Shown here in pieces: positions 1 to 9,546 of a stretch of 64,000 nucleotides of DNA (positions are counted from its first letter, which is position 1; every line of letters begins with the position of its first letter). The notes under the pieces are model-generated. The model was not told the DNA's origin. It searched no databases and saw nothing but the letters and a program-made list of their open reading frames with translations. The DNA is from Candidatus Scalindua sp. SCAELEC01 (GTDB lineage: Bacteria > Planctomycetota > Brocadiia > Brocadiales > Scalinduaceae): the NCBI GenBank assembly GCA_004282745.1, contig SHMT01000027.1, forward strand, positions 1 through 64,000, read 5' to 3'. The position numbers were made by a program, and so were the translations under genes.

Positions 1-95
1 CCACCTTCACCCAGAAGAGAGGTGGGTGGCGGAGAAGGGAATAAAAAATACTCCTTAAGGTGAGCTTTATTACAATTAAATCTATGCTTTTCCTT

Positions 96-126
96 ATTTT
101 TACCCACACATTCTGTAAAAGAGCCA
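96..126 (-). repeat. ISL3-like terminal inverted repeat, left copy
   Basis: On the minus strand the segment starts GGCTCTTTTACAGAATGTGT and continues GGGTAAAAAT. It matches 783-813 at all but a few positions in opposite orientation. The GGCTCTT...TGTGGGTA pattern resembles ends of ISL3-family insertion sequences as I remember them. The outer tip points into the gap, so the element body would run left out of the window. No transposase is visible. Confidence 0.4.
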
Positions 127-782
127 ATAATACTAATGTAAACCGCAATAATCGTACCTGTCAGTCATAAAATTGTGGAGTTGTGAAAATGGTTATCAAT
201 CTATTGAGAGGAGTAGGGTATCGGAATGGTGGCTTATTTTCCAACCTTACTGAGAAGAGGGTGGTGGACAATTAATGAGTACCTCATTTTCTCGTTGTGT
301 CCGTTTAAAGTAAAATTTTAAAAAAATAAATTCAAGGACTTTGCTGAAAACCTAACTCGTACTGACACTTTCTACTTTAATGTACTTATCGTCATAAATA
401 TCGGAAAATTTAATCAGAAATTTCGCATTTGGGGGAATTTTATAATGCGAAAGCACTGGGATAAATTTTACACGGTGTGCTGAGATAAAATATATTCTGA
501 AGATTAAAAGTATATACCAATAAAGGAAACACTTATATATAACGATCTAATATAGTGAAGATTTTCTTATCCATAGCGGAACTGTTTTGGGATTAGATAA
601 TGAGATAATGATAGAATAGGGGATCTGAATTGAGGAATGCTGGGAAGAAAAGAGGGTTTTAAAATAGATGAATAAGCAGATAAAGCTGGGAATCAATAGC
701 TTAAAGGTAATGATAGCTCAGTTAAAAATCAAACCTAAGTAGAATGCAGTGGAAACAATTAGTATACAGTAATCTTTAAAAC

Positions 783-813
783 TGGCTCTTTGACAAAATT
801 TGTGGGTAAAAAT
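783..813 (+). repeat. ISL3-like terminal inverted repeat, right copy
   Basis: Begins TGGCTCTTTGACAAAATTTG and continues TGGGTAAAAAT, the inverted partner of 96-126. Its outer tip also faces the gap, so the body would extend right, toward the HAD gene, where no transposase exists. It is best read as a solo end left by decay or excision. Confidence 0.4.
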
Positions 814-895
814 CTTGAATAAGTATGTTATAAAAATTATCATCCTTTTCCAGATTTTGTAGATATAATGATTAATGTTAATGGTGAGCATTTCA

Positions 896-2929
896 TTACT
901 TTTTTATAGAATTTATAATTACAGACTCCAACCATTTTAGCGGTGCACTTGAAATGAATTTGTAGAACATTTTAAATATCAGGCGCGTCCACGTAGCCTT
1001 CGTTAGAGCTAAACTCCCCTGTATCCAGAGATCATTCGGCCTTACAATATTGACATTACGTAACAGCGTGATAAAATCCAGAAGTTGATACGGCGTACAA
1101 ATGATCTGATATTCTTCATCCTCTTTCTTTACTTGTTGAGCAGTATAAGGGAACAGAGAAACTTTTTCCGCTAGTTTTGGGATAGGTTTATTGAGAAATA
1201 TATAGAAGTTTTCTAAACATTCTCTATAGAGAAATTGTGTAGGAATATTTTCAAAGCAAGGATTGTTCATAAGGTTATGGCTAAAGCTGACCATAGTTTC
1301 TTGCAATTCAACAAGACTCCAACTGTGTATTCTCGTTAAGTCTTCCGGAATAAAAACAGGTCGAAATTTCCCCCCCACTTCTTCAAAGCCATAAGTACAT
1401 TTGTGGGTAGCACTCGTTAATACCTCCATGAGAGTGTCCATCTCATTCCGTACGTTTTTATATTTGTTGTCTGTTTGTTCCAAAAAACTTCTGTAGTTAT
1501 CTATATCTGCATATATTGGACGAGAATATAGATCAAAAAAATAAACAGTAAAACTTTTTTCTCTGGCACTATTTTTTTTAAATATACGTCGGAGTGCGCT
1601 GGGTAGTGTACCTTGCCAACCGATATCTACAAGTGCGTATTCAGTATCTTCAAACAATCCTTCTTGACGTAAATATCCGGAAAGCAAAATAAAGTCATTA
1701 TCTGCAATTTTACGGATTCTGTTGATAACCTTTTCATCTGTAAACAGTTTTTTTGCTTTACCTAAGTTTAAGAGTGTTATATTTTCGTCCGGCTGAAGTC
1801 CGGTTTCTCGCATTTTTTCTGTCAACCACTCAGTTTGAATGCCATCTAGCTTTAATCTACACAATAGTCTATTAAGTGTAAGTTTTTTACTAAATGTAAA
1901 GAACTTACACTCTTCTGATACTCTACCGTAATCCAGAATTGAGGGTAATAACCACGAGTGTCTGGATGCGTAGAGATACCTGAGGTCAAGATCAAAGTTG
2001 TACCGATTGCGCACTAATTCAGCGATTCTAATCAAAATTTGACCATCACGGGCAAGAAAGTATAATCTCTTGATTCCGTTACTGGATGCCTGTTTCATCA
2101 CCCAATGAACATAAGCAAAGAGTGCCGGGCCACCAACATATGCACCTAAAACTGATATCTGATCTTCTACACCATCACTTATTGAGCACAAATAAGCATG
2201 TTCAGACGCTGTTCGGATTATGCCTTTGAATATATCAGACCTATCTATTGACGGAAGCCAGGTAGTATTTGGTAATTTCTGTTTATAATATACAGATTTA
2301 ATTCCTAGGTGTAACGGCATTAAATAATCATGGCCATAATTATCGCCAATATGGAGAAGTTCTTCTGGCGCAACCTTTTCTTTTTCTAATACGTGTTTAA
2401 ACAAATTCCCTGACTTTTTACGCTTGCCTACAGCACTAGACAAATACAACTGATCCTGCGAATATATGATTTTCATATCCGTCAAGAGCTCGTAAAGAAA
2501 TTCAAAAGGAAGATACATATCGCTTGTGAAAATGACTCTTTTACCGTGTTTATGATTTAGAGATGCTAGAAACTCAACTATTTCGGCATTGGGATAAATT
2601 AGTCTCCTTTCCTGTCGCATCTCTTCTGCACAAAGAAAGGAGCATGTCTGATCATCCAAATGCAGTATTCTTCCCAGCATGCGGTATATATCTCTTAAAA
2701 GAATATCCTCCTTCGAGCTAAAGAGGTGTACATTTAAGCGACATAATTTTTCTGCTAAAATACGATGAATTATAAATCGCTTGGGTGAGATTCCGGTATA
2801 CTTGTATGCTTCTAAGCCAACAAAATAAAACAGATGGGTCGGTTGATTGACGTGACGCAGAAGTACCGTATCAAACAGATTAAAAGAGAAAACTTTGGAT
2901 TGACTAGATAAAAAATTGTCTAATTGCAT
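896..2929 (-). CDS. HAD-superfamily protein (COG5610-like), nucleophile Asp replaced
   Basis: A 677-residue protein of the large HAD-like hydrolase type often found in polysaccharide loci. HAD landmarks are visible: motif I region SFNLFDTVLLR (residues 15-25), motif II FTSDMYLP, a Lys-rich GKRKKSG segment for motif III and HIGDNYGHD for motif IV. The first position of motif I, normally the nucleophilic Asp, is Asn17 (codon AAT), so phosphatase chemistry is doubtful. The C-terminal two thirds carries an IGWQGTLPSAL segment typical of this long family, function unknown. The start is set by AGGA six bases upstream. It is the distal gene of the EPS chain. A structural or glycan-binding role is possible. 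Confidence 0.7.
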   Translation of the reverse strand: MQLDNFLSSQSKVFSFNLFDTVLLRHVNQPTHLFYFVGLEAYKYTGISPKRFIIHRILAEKLCRLNVHLFSSKEDILLRDIYRMLGRILHLDDQTCSFLCAEEMRQERRLIYPNAEIVEFLASLNHKHGKRVIFTSDMYLPFEFLYELLTDMKIIYSQDQLYLSSAVGKRKKSGNLFKHVLEKEKVAPEELLHIGDNYGHDYLMPLHLGIKSVYYKQKLPNTTWLPSIDRSDIFKGIIRTASEHAYLCSISDGVEDQISVLGAYVGGPALFAYVHWVMKQASSNGIKRLYFLARDGQILIRIAELVRNRYNFDLDLRYLYASRHSWLLPSILDYGRVSEECKFFTFSKKLTLNRLLCRLKLDGIQTEWLTEKMRETGLQPDENITLLNLGKAKKLFTDEKVINRIRKIADNDFILLSGYLRQEGLFEDTEYALVDIGWQGTLPSALRRIFKKNSAREKSFTVYFFDLYSRPIYADIDNYRSFLEQTDNKYKNVRNEMDTLMEVLTSATHKCTYGFEEVGGKFRPVFIPEDLTRIHSWSLVELQETMVSFSHNLMNNPCFENIPTQFLYRECLENFYIFLNKPIPKLAEKVSLFPYTAQQVKKEDEEYQIICTPYQLLDFITLLRNVNIVRPNDLWIQGSLALTKATWTRLIFKMFYKFISSAPLKWLESVIINSIKK

Positions 2930-3041
2930 AGTGGATCCTGTTTAACAAGTGTTAACACTGCAATACCCAATAGATAGTTTACAGATGAAACGTCTCCAGT
3001 AAGCTAGCCTGTTGTCTCTTAAAATAGTCATCAACACATAT

Positions 3042-5984
3042 CTATCTGAGGTAAATTTTTAACTGTTCTGCAAGAATTCGAATATGGGGTTCGGCGAGTA
3101 TATCCTGTCGGTTGCAGGGTATCTCATGAATGGGTGAATCACAATCAGTGAACTCCCTCCAACCCAGCGATGGTTCATATGCAATACGACGAGATTGTTT
3201 GCGCGCGGTAAAGAAAACAACTTGACCGTTGTATTGTTTTGGACAGTATTTGTTAAAGGCCTTATCATTCTCTCTTGCTACTACCTCAAGAATATGGGTC
3301 ATAGAATGTTTATGGTTACTTTTATGTATTCTTGTTAGTAGTAGTTTGCTCAACTTACGAAGCCTTGACTGGACGATAACTTTTCCTCTCTTAACACTTT
3401 CAGATATGTAAGACATTTTGTCCTTGGAGCTAAATTTTGCAAACCTTTCTTTCTCAAGGATGATTCTATCATCCAGCTGAAAGATGAGGTGGTGAAGAGA
3501 CGTAATACCAGGAAGCGATTTTGGGTAGCCTGGAGCTGGAGCCTGGATCATTACTACAAGGGCAATCGCTTGACCGTCCGCTTTGAGTTGTTGAGCAATC
3601 TCCATGGCCATCACTCCACCAAAGCAGTATCCCCCTAGATAATAGGGTCCCTTGGGTTGAACCCTTTTGATCTCCTGTATGTATTGAGTGGCCATCTCCT
3701 CTATAGTGCGGTTTTCTACAATGCTGCCGCTCAGGTTTTGATCTTGCAGGGCATACACGGGTTGGTGTTCACCCAAGTGATGAGACAAATCATAGTAACC
3801 AAGAACGTTACCACCGTGAGCGTGCATAAGGAAAAAGGGTAATTTCGAGCCACCGGGATGAATCTCTACCAAAACATTCCAGGGAGTTGAATGTTTCTCT
3901 TTTCGAAGTATATAGGCTAATTGATCAATGGTTGGCGCCTCAAAAAGGGTTGACAGGGGAAGTTTTTGATCAAAAACCTGCTCTAGTTTGGCAAATATGC
4001 GAACGGTATCTAAAGAGGTACCTCCCAAATCAAAATAGTTGTCGTAAATACCTACCTGTTTAACCCCAAGAAACTCTTGCCAGATATTGGCGATGGTTCG
4101 TTCGATTTGATCTGTAGGTGCTACATAGTCAACCTGCAACGCTTCTCTCTGTTTTTGAGATCGAATATCAATTATTTTTTGTATCTGCTCTGCACTGTGT
4201 AAATTTATAGCGATGTTGTTCATCTGTTTGGATCTCGTTTGAATGTCAGACGGTTGTTTTTCTGAGACCTGATATTTAGTATCTTTCTTGATCGATTGAT
4301 TATCAGATGTATATTTCTTGGAGTTTGGAGTGTAGGTAATTGACTTTGCGTACTCAGTTGGTAGTCTGAACTGGAACCCCTCTTCATATGGCTGCTTATA
4401 GCTTGAACCTATCTCTTCCAAAAAGTTGAGGGCCGGTTGATTCCTCTCCGTCGGGGTGTAGTGAACTTCAACATAGTCAAGCGCACGCTCATGAGCTATC
4501 TCTCCTAATCGGTTCAGCATCCTATGCTCAACTCCCTTCCCTAACACACGACAACTTAACAAAAAAGTGTCCACCCGTATATGGCGACCACAAGTTTCAA
4601 AAATAATAACCCCAACCAGGCCATAGTCCCCAAAACGGTCGCTAACCTCAACGACGATGGATTCTGCTGTATCTCCTTGATAGATTTTTTTGATCTCGGT
4701 TTCAGAGTATCTGATAGTGGTAAAATTAAATTGGTTTGTTCGCTGTGTAAGTTGTGACATTCTGGTAAGTTGGGAGAGCTTTGGTCTGGATATTTCAATT
4801 TTTAATTCAAGACCGGCCATAAAACTTTCTAGAGACAAAGAGTCCTGAAAGTAACGTTCTCGCTCCCTGTTTTCGCTGTACATGGCTGTTCGTTGTTTAT
4901 CCTCTTCCGTGATCTTCAAATGGTCAAAGGCCCAAACATGTTTAAGAAATTGATGGATTTTTTCCGGTTCACGGGGAAGCAGAAGTGTTAAAACCTGTGG
5001 ATAGGTTGATTGCACTTCGGCGCACTCAACAGGATTGTCGTCAACAAAGATAAAACTATCCAACCCAAGTTGCAATTCATCTGCCAAGGATTTAATATTC
5101 TCTGATTTGGGTTTCCAATTGATACGCCACGATACAAGATGATCTCGGCTAAGGGGTATCTCAGGACGTTGAGCAAAGACTTCCATCACGTCTTTTTGAC
5201 TATTTTTACTGCACAGACAGAGCAGCATACCGGCCGCATGCTGCTCAACCATAAACTCCTGTAACTTTTGCCTGGAGGTATCTATTTCAATTCCGTATGG
5301 TCCATCTTCACCACAGACGCCTTTCCATATGGTCTGATCGCAATCCAGCACAACCACCTTATATGGAGTGCTTATTGTGCTGTAAAGCTTTCGTGCTACC
5401 ATGCTACCCAGCCCGGTGTAGAAAGTCTGAGTATAGGGAACATGACCAAGTCTATTACTGTCAGGATCGTAGTACGTAGAGACTGGATAGGTACCCATCA
5501 ATTCTGATGACCTCACCAAGTATACGTTTTCAATTTCTTCCAATCCGGACAACATCATATATTCCATTTGTTTAAAGTAAGCTTGTAGCGTACCAGTAGT
5601 AACAACCGCAGGAGATTCTGGACAAACGACAACAAGATACGGTGTGGAGGAGTGTTTTACGGCAGACTTTAATGCAAGAACAAGGTTGGCTACATTTTCT
5701 TTGATCCTTTCCCTTCCCAGATCTTCTTTTGTCGCTAAATTATATTCAGTGTTCTGATTCCCTAGTAGCCAATCTTCAAAGCGAACAAGGATAACATTCA
5801 TTCCATTTTTTTGCTTATTAAGCAGACTAACGGAATCTAGAAGTTGTTGAAAGACTTGGTTATAAGGAGCAAATTGAATATCGAATGAAAGCTCTAGTTC
5901 TTGAGCCCAGAAGTTGAGAGACTCTGCTATTGGTTCACTTGTAAATGTAGCTGAGATAGTAAGCGTTATTTTAGGATTATTCAG
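3042..5984 (-). CDS. FkbH-type HAD-IIIC / GNAT-like / ACP / thioesterase fusion
   Basis: Four-part carrier protein. FkbH proteins load a glyceryl unit from 1,3-bisphosphoglycerate onto a carrier thiol. Here the HAD core (LDCDQTIWKG, later FVDDNPVEC) follows an FkbH N-terminal domain and precedes a GNAT-like domain, an acyl carrier domain with phosphopantetheine Ser in DLGGTSLD and a C-terminal alpha/beta-hydrolase thioesterase. The first ATG is at 5801, but clear FkbH sequence (ATFTSEPIAESLNFW, APYNQVFQQLLD) continues 61 codons upstream to a CTG at 5984 with AAGGA seven bases before it and a stop two codons upstream. I therefore call a CTG start, about 980 residues. The thioesterase nucleophile is Cys (GYCFGG), and Arg sits where the catalytic His is expected (PCNRQDIL). 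It probably prepares an acyl or glyceryl decoration of the glycan. Confidence 0.75.
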   Translation of the reverse strand: MNNPKITLTISATFTSEPIAESLNFWAQELELSFDIQFAPYNQVFQQLLDSVSLLNKQKNGMNVILVRFEDWLLGNQNTEYNLATKEDLGRERIKENVANLVLALKSAVKHSSTPYLVVVCPESPAVVTTGTLQAYFKQMEYMMLSGLEEIENVYLVRSSELMGTYPVSTYYDPDSNRLGHVPYTQTFYTGLGSMVARKLYSTISTPYKVVVLDCDQTIWKGVCGEDGPYGIEIDTSRQKLQEFMVEQHAAGMLLCLCSKNSQKDVMEVFAQRPEIPLSRDHLVSWRINWKPKSENIKSLADELQLGLDSFIFVDDNPVECAEVQSTYPQVLTLLLPREPEKIHQFLKHVWAFDHLKITEEDKQRTAMYSENRERERYFQDSLSLESFMAGLELKIEISRPKLSQLTRMSQLTQRTNQFNFTTIRYSETEIKKIYQGDTAESIVVEVSDRFGDYGLVGVIIFETCGRHIRVDTFLLSCRVLGKGVEHRMLNRLGEIAHERALDYVEVHYTPTERNQPALNFLEEIGSSYKQPYEEGFQFRLPTEYAKSITYTPNSKKYTSDNQSIKKDTKYQVSEKQPSDIQTRSKQMNNIAINLHSAEQIQKIIDIRSQKQREALQVDYVAPTDQIERTIANIWQEFLGVKQVGIYDNYFDLGGTSLDTVRIFAKLEQVFDQKLPLSTLFEAPTIDQLAYILRKEKHSTPWNVLVEIHPGGSKLPFFLMHAHGGNVLGYYDLSHHLGEHQPVYALQDQNLSGSIVENRTIEEMATQYIQEIKRVQPKGPYYLGGYCFGGVMAMEIAQQLKADGQAIALVVMIQAPAPGYPKSLPGITSLHHLIFQLDDRIILEKERFAKFSSKDKMSYISESVKRGKVIVQSRLRKLSKLLLTRIHKSNHKHSMTHILEVVARENDKAFNKYCPKQYNGQVVFFTARKQSRRIAYEPSLGWREFTDCDSPIHEIPCNRQDILAEPHIRILAEQLKIYLR

Positions 5985-6144
5985 CTTTTAGTCCTTAATT
6001 AATAATAATCTTAGATTTTACTTTGATTTTGCAGTTGGTATTTACTATTTTTTAATAAGCGTTTATAAGGTTCTTAAGTAACCGCTAATAATATTCCTAT
6101 ATATGTTTCCAAACAACTTTTGCTCCTGTTAGCTTTTATTCTGT

Positions 6145-6312
6145 TATACTCATCTCATTATGGTTTTCAGATAAAATTCGGTATAGAATTGAGCGAGTAA
6201 AGTCCTCGGCACCTTTTGTCCGGGGATAACGGCCCGCCTGAACGATATGTCGGGCAGGCAACCAAGATTTGGTTTCTATTAAAACCGAAAACTAAATCGG
6301 TTTTAGTTTATC
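6145..6312 (+). repeat. Interspersed inverted-repeat element, family R1, copy a
   Basis: Begins TATACTCATCTCATTATGG and ends CGGTTTTAGTTTAT. Related copies with the same two ends lie at 31416-31536 and 52740-52903. The inner part contains a G/C-rich hairpin (CCCGCCTGA...TCGGGCAGG). No coding potential. It occupies the gap between the FkbH fusion and the amidotransferase, so it would be transcribed within the EPS message. Confidence 0.65.
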
Positions 6313-6325
6313 ATAGCTTCCTCTC

Positions 6326-8212
6326 CTACTGTGAATCAAGAAAACAGCGATGCCAAAGTTCCAGACTGATCAATCCCCATAAATGATGGTAATGTTCAGT
6401 TGTACCCGATTCAAATTCTTTGATTAGCTTTTCAACATACACATAATTAAACAGACCTCGCTTATTTATTGCAGCCGGTGATAATGTATCATAAATCAAG
6501 GGGCGTGCTTCATTTTCCATCCATTTATAAATAGGGATAGGAAAACCCTTTTTCTTTCTGTCAATAATTATTTTTGGTAATAATTTACGGCCAGACTTTT
6601 TTAATAAATACTTACGAGTCAGATTTTTCAGTTTTAGATTTGGTGGAAGGGAAGCTGCAAACTCAACAAGTTTGTGGTCTAAAATTGGGATACGTGCTTC
6701 CAGTGATGCTGCCATACTTAGCTTGTCAGCCCGAAGAAGAAGATAGTCAGGCAGCCATAGTTTAGTGTCAACATAGAGCATACGATTTAATGGTTCGGTA
6801 GCATCCGTGCGGGCTAGTTGCTGTGCAAACGCTTGATTCCCAGCTATGCCATTGAACTTGTTTTGTAAGTCAGGTGTTAATAACGCTTGTTTGCTATCAT
6901 GATTAAATAAAGGGAACCATGTAGCAAATCTTTGCGCTTCGTCGACTTGACAGAGTGCATTGAGCGCTATCCTTTGACGACGTAAGCCAGTGGTACGGTT
7001 ATTTACCATCTGGGCTAGTGATTTGATTGATTTGGGTATAAGTCGGAAGAGAGGAGAGAGTCGTTCTCCGGAATAGCGGGCGTACCCGGCAAATAATTCA
7101 TCTCCTCCTTCTCCTGTTAGGACCATCTTTACGTGTTGTGAAGCCAATTTTGAAACCATATATGTGGCGACAGTTGCCTGATCTGCTATCGGTTGATCAA
7201 GATGCCAGATAACCTTTTCAGCCATATCTACAAAATCTCTTGCTGTGATAATAATTTCGTGATGATCAGTTTTATACTGTTGTGCAATCAAACTGGCATA
7301 TGGTAGTTCATCAGTAATTCCATTCTCCTGCTTGAAGCCGACCGAAAAAGTTTTGACAGGTTTGTCCATAATCTGGCTCATAAGGGCCACGATGGTGCTA
7401 GAGTCAATGCCCCCACTAAGAAATGCTCCAAGAGGGACATCACTTCGTAAGCGCAACTTTATAGATTCACGAAGCAACTCCTCAAGTTGCTCGGCGTAGA
7501 CCTCTTCACGCTGCCGGGGGTGGTCATTATTAGTAAAGGAGAGGTCCCAGTATTGGCGGATATTGATCCCATGCGAATCGCAACTTAATGTATGGCCAGG
7601 TGGAAGCGATTTAATACCTTCGAACATTGTTTGTGGGGCCGGTACATATTTGAGTGACAGGAAATTATTCAATGCATCCAAATCCAAACTGGCTTTAACT
7701 TTGGGATGTCGCAGGATAGATTTTATCTCTGAGCCAAATACCAATTGTTTTCCTATGACCGTATGGTAGTAAAGGGGTTTAATTCCCAATCGGTCACGGG
7801 CAATGAACAGACGACGGTGGCGTTTGTCCCACACTGCAAAGGCGAACATCCCCCTCAGTTGGTGAACACACTCCTCACCCATATCCTCGTACAGGTGAAC
7901 AATAACCTCTGTATCACTGGCAGTAGTAAATGTATGACCACGCTTTTGAAGCTGCTCTCGAAGTTCGAGGTAGTTATAGACTTCTCCATTGAATACCGTA
8001 ACAATAGTTTCATCCTCATTATAGATAGGCTGCTTTCCACGGGCCAAATCAATGATGCTCAGTCTCCGCATTCCCAAAGCCAGGTTTCTGTCAAAATGAA
8101 ACCCCTCGTCGTCTGGTCCTCGATGACGAATAATGTCAGCCATACTTTTTAATAGTTCACCATCAATGGTTGAGCTATTGTCATGCAGGTAAATTCCGCA
8201 TATTCCACACAT
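6326..8212 (-). CDS. asnB: Asparagine synthase-type glutamine amidotransferase (EPS-associated)
   Basis: 628 residues. The N-terminal class II glutaminase domain begins MCGICGIY, with Cys2 as nucleophile after Met removal. The synthetase domain has the pyrophosphate loop LSGGIDSST near residue 265 and a GEGGDELFAGY segment. It would transfer glutamine-derived ammonia to an adenylated carboxylate: either aspartate or, as in XrtA/PEP-CTERM EPS loci where such a 630-residue amidotransferase is standard, an unknown carboxylate on the glycan or carrier. Its position between an FkbH carrier fusion and glycosyltransferases favours the EPS role. The ATG has AAGG eight bases upstream. The gene symbol reflects homology only. 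Confidence 0.85.
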   Translation of the reverse strand: MCGICGIYLHDNSSTIDGELLKSMADIIRHRGPDDEGFHFDRNLALGMRRLSIIDLARGKQPIYNEDETIVTVFNGEVYNYLELREQLQKRGHTFTTASDTEVIVHLYEDMGEECVHQLRGMFAFAVWDKRHRRLFIARDRLGIKPLYYHTVIGKQLVFGSEIKSILRHPKVKASLDLDALNNFLSLKYVPAPQTMFEGIKSLPPGHTLSCDSHGINIRQYWDLSFTNNDHPRQREEVYAEQLEELLRESIKLRLRSDVPLGAFLSGGIDSSTIVALMSQIMDKPVKTFSVGFKQENGITDELPYASLIAQQYKTDHHEIIITARDFVDMAEKVIWHLDQPIADQATVATYMVSKLASQHVKMVLTGEGGDELFAGYARYSGERLSPLFRLIPKSIKSLAQMVNNRTTGLRRQRIALNALCQVDEAQRFATWFPLFNHDSKQALLTPDLQNKFNGIAGNQAFAQQLARTDATEPLNRMLYVDTKLWLPDYLLLRADKLSMAASLEARIPILDHKLVEFAASLPPNLKLKNLTRKYLLKKSGRKLLPKIIIDRKKKGFPIPIYKWMENEARPLIYDTLSPAAINKRGLFNYVYVEKLIKEFESGTTEHYHHLWGLISLELWHRCFLDSQ

Positions 8213-8473
8213 AGTTTGTTACCTTAGAAATCTTTCTTAATTAAAAATAAGTCTATTAAACCCTATTTGAGAGAACCTTCTACTAAAGTCTGTACAAAAT
8301 GTATAAATATTATCATTTGACATCTTACCTATGTACATAAAATTTGACTGAAAATTGACAGTTCTAAAATAGTGTAAGTGTGCTATTAAGAGCTAGTAAT
8401 ATAGGAGTGGATGGTCAGATTGAAAATATTGATCAATTTAATAAGTTTTGATACTCTACATTTTTATTAGTGA

Positions 8474-9466
8474 TTACTTAATTCTATCAAACTCTTCGGG
8501 GTAGCTATCAGGGTTTAATGGTTTAAGCAAAAAACCTCTTACCGTGCCATCGGCAATGAGGAGTCGCAGTAATAAACTAAATATTGCTCGATATAAACAT
8601 CTTTTTCTAATCGTATCAACAGTAATTATGAGAGTCATGAGTACTAGCCATGCAGCAAACCAAATAAATTGTTCCTTTAAAAGAAATATCAGAAGACTAA
8701 TTACGCCTGCTAGCATTCCTAAAATAGGTATAAGACCGTATCCTCGTTCCCTAAAATATGTCCAAAATGTATCTTTACCAAGATGGTAGCGAATATTTTG
8801 GCCTGCACCTAAAAATAGATCTCTCCGCCACCGGTTTATTTGTGTTGTTAATTTATTATCTGGGTCGGAATAGTGATATACAATTGGATAGTTAAGTTGA
8901 ATGATACGATATCCTGCGTGGCGAATACGAATGCATAAGTCTGGCTCTTCATCAGAGTAGAGATATGGATTAAATGAGCCAACTTGTTCCAGAACTGAAC
9001 GCCGAAAAATCGCTGCTCCTCCACTATACGGAATTTCGACCATTGTAAATGGATTGACTTCTGCGTTATGTGGCTTTTTGTTAGACTCTGTTTTTTTGGG
9101 TAGATTAATGAGTTCTCCAGTAATAGATGCAACATCGGATACTGTCTTGAAGATATCAATTGCGTTTGCTAACCATCCGGGATATAGTTCCATATCACCA
9201 TCTAAACATAATATCAGTTCACTATTAGTATGCTTAATGCCCATATACCGACCGGCTGCCGGGGTAAGATGATGTTCCGGGCGTAATCGAAGTATTTTTA
9301 TCGGGTAATGAGAGGCGACATCAACAGTATTATCTGAAGATGCCGAATCTACTAAAACAATTTCAGAAGCTTCAAGAGAAGAAGTTTCAAGTAATATCGA
9401 CTCGATGAGACGACCAATATTCCATTCCTGGTTTTTGCTAATCAAAACAACACTGAGTTTGTTCAT
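8474..9466 (-). CDS. Family 2 glycosyltransferase with C-terminal membrane segments
   Basis: 330 residues with a GT-A fold: N-terminal LSVVLISKNQEWNIGRLIES, acidic VLVDSASSDNT, and LDGDME as the DXD-type metal/nucleotide-sugar site. Two or three hydrophobic helices follow near residues 245-290, so it probably acts at the inner face of the cytoplasmic membrane on a lipid-linked acceptor. AGGA precedes the ATG. Donor and linkage cannot be read from sequence. The neighbouring GT4 gene (81 bp downstream) probably acts in the same pathway. Confidence 0.8.
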   Translation of the reverse strand: MNKLSVVLISKNQEWNIGRLIESILLETSSLEASEIVLVDSASSDNTVDVASHYPIKILRLRPEHHLTPAAGRYMGIKHTNSELILCLDGDMELYPGWLANAIDIFKTVSDVASITGELINLPKKTESNKKPHNAEVNPFTMVEIPYSGGAAIFRRSVLEQVGSFNPYLYSDEEPDLCIRIRHAGYRIIQLNYPIVYHYSDPDNKLTTQINRWRRDLFLGAGQNIRYHLGKDTFWTYFRERGYGLIPILGMLAGVISLLIFLLKEQFIWFAAWLVLMTLIITVDTIRKRCLYRAIFSLLLRLLIADGTVRGFLLKPLNPDSYPEEFDRIK

Positions 9467-9546
9467 AAACTATTTTCCTGTTTTAAAGAGAAAAACGGTA
9501 TAATCTTTGCCTGTTTTTCATTAATTCCTTTACTAAGCAATGTTTG

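Larger units (their letters stand above)
1..895. other. Gene-free AT-rich left edge
   Basis: No convincing open frame is seen on either strand. The stretch is AT-rich and holds two similar 31-bp segments in inverted orientation (96-126 and 783-813), listed separately. It lies downstream of the minus-strand EPS gene chain, so it may simply be the decayed flank beyond the last gene. The first 30 bases form a short G/C-rich imperfect hairpin of unknown meaning. Confidence 0.6.

Noticed and set aside
7745-8152. 135-codon plus-strand open frame
   Set aside because: Antisense to the glutaminase domain of the amidotransferase, which is clearly real.
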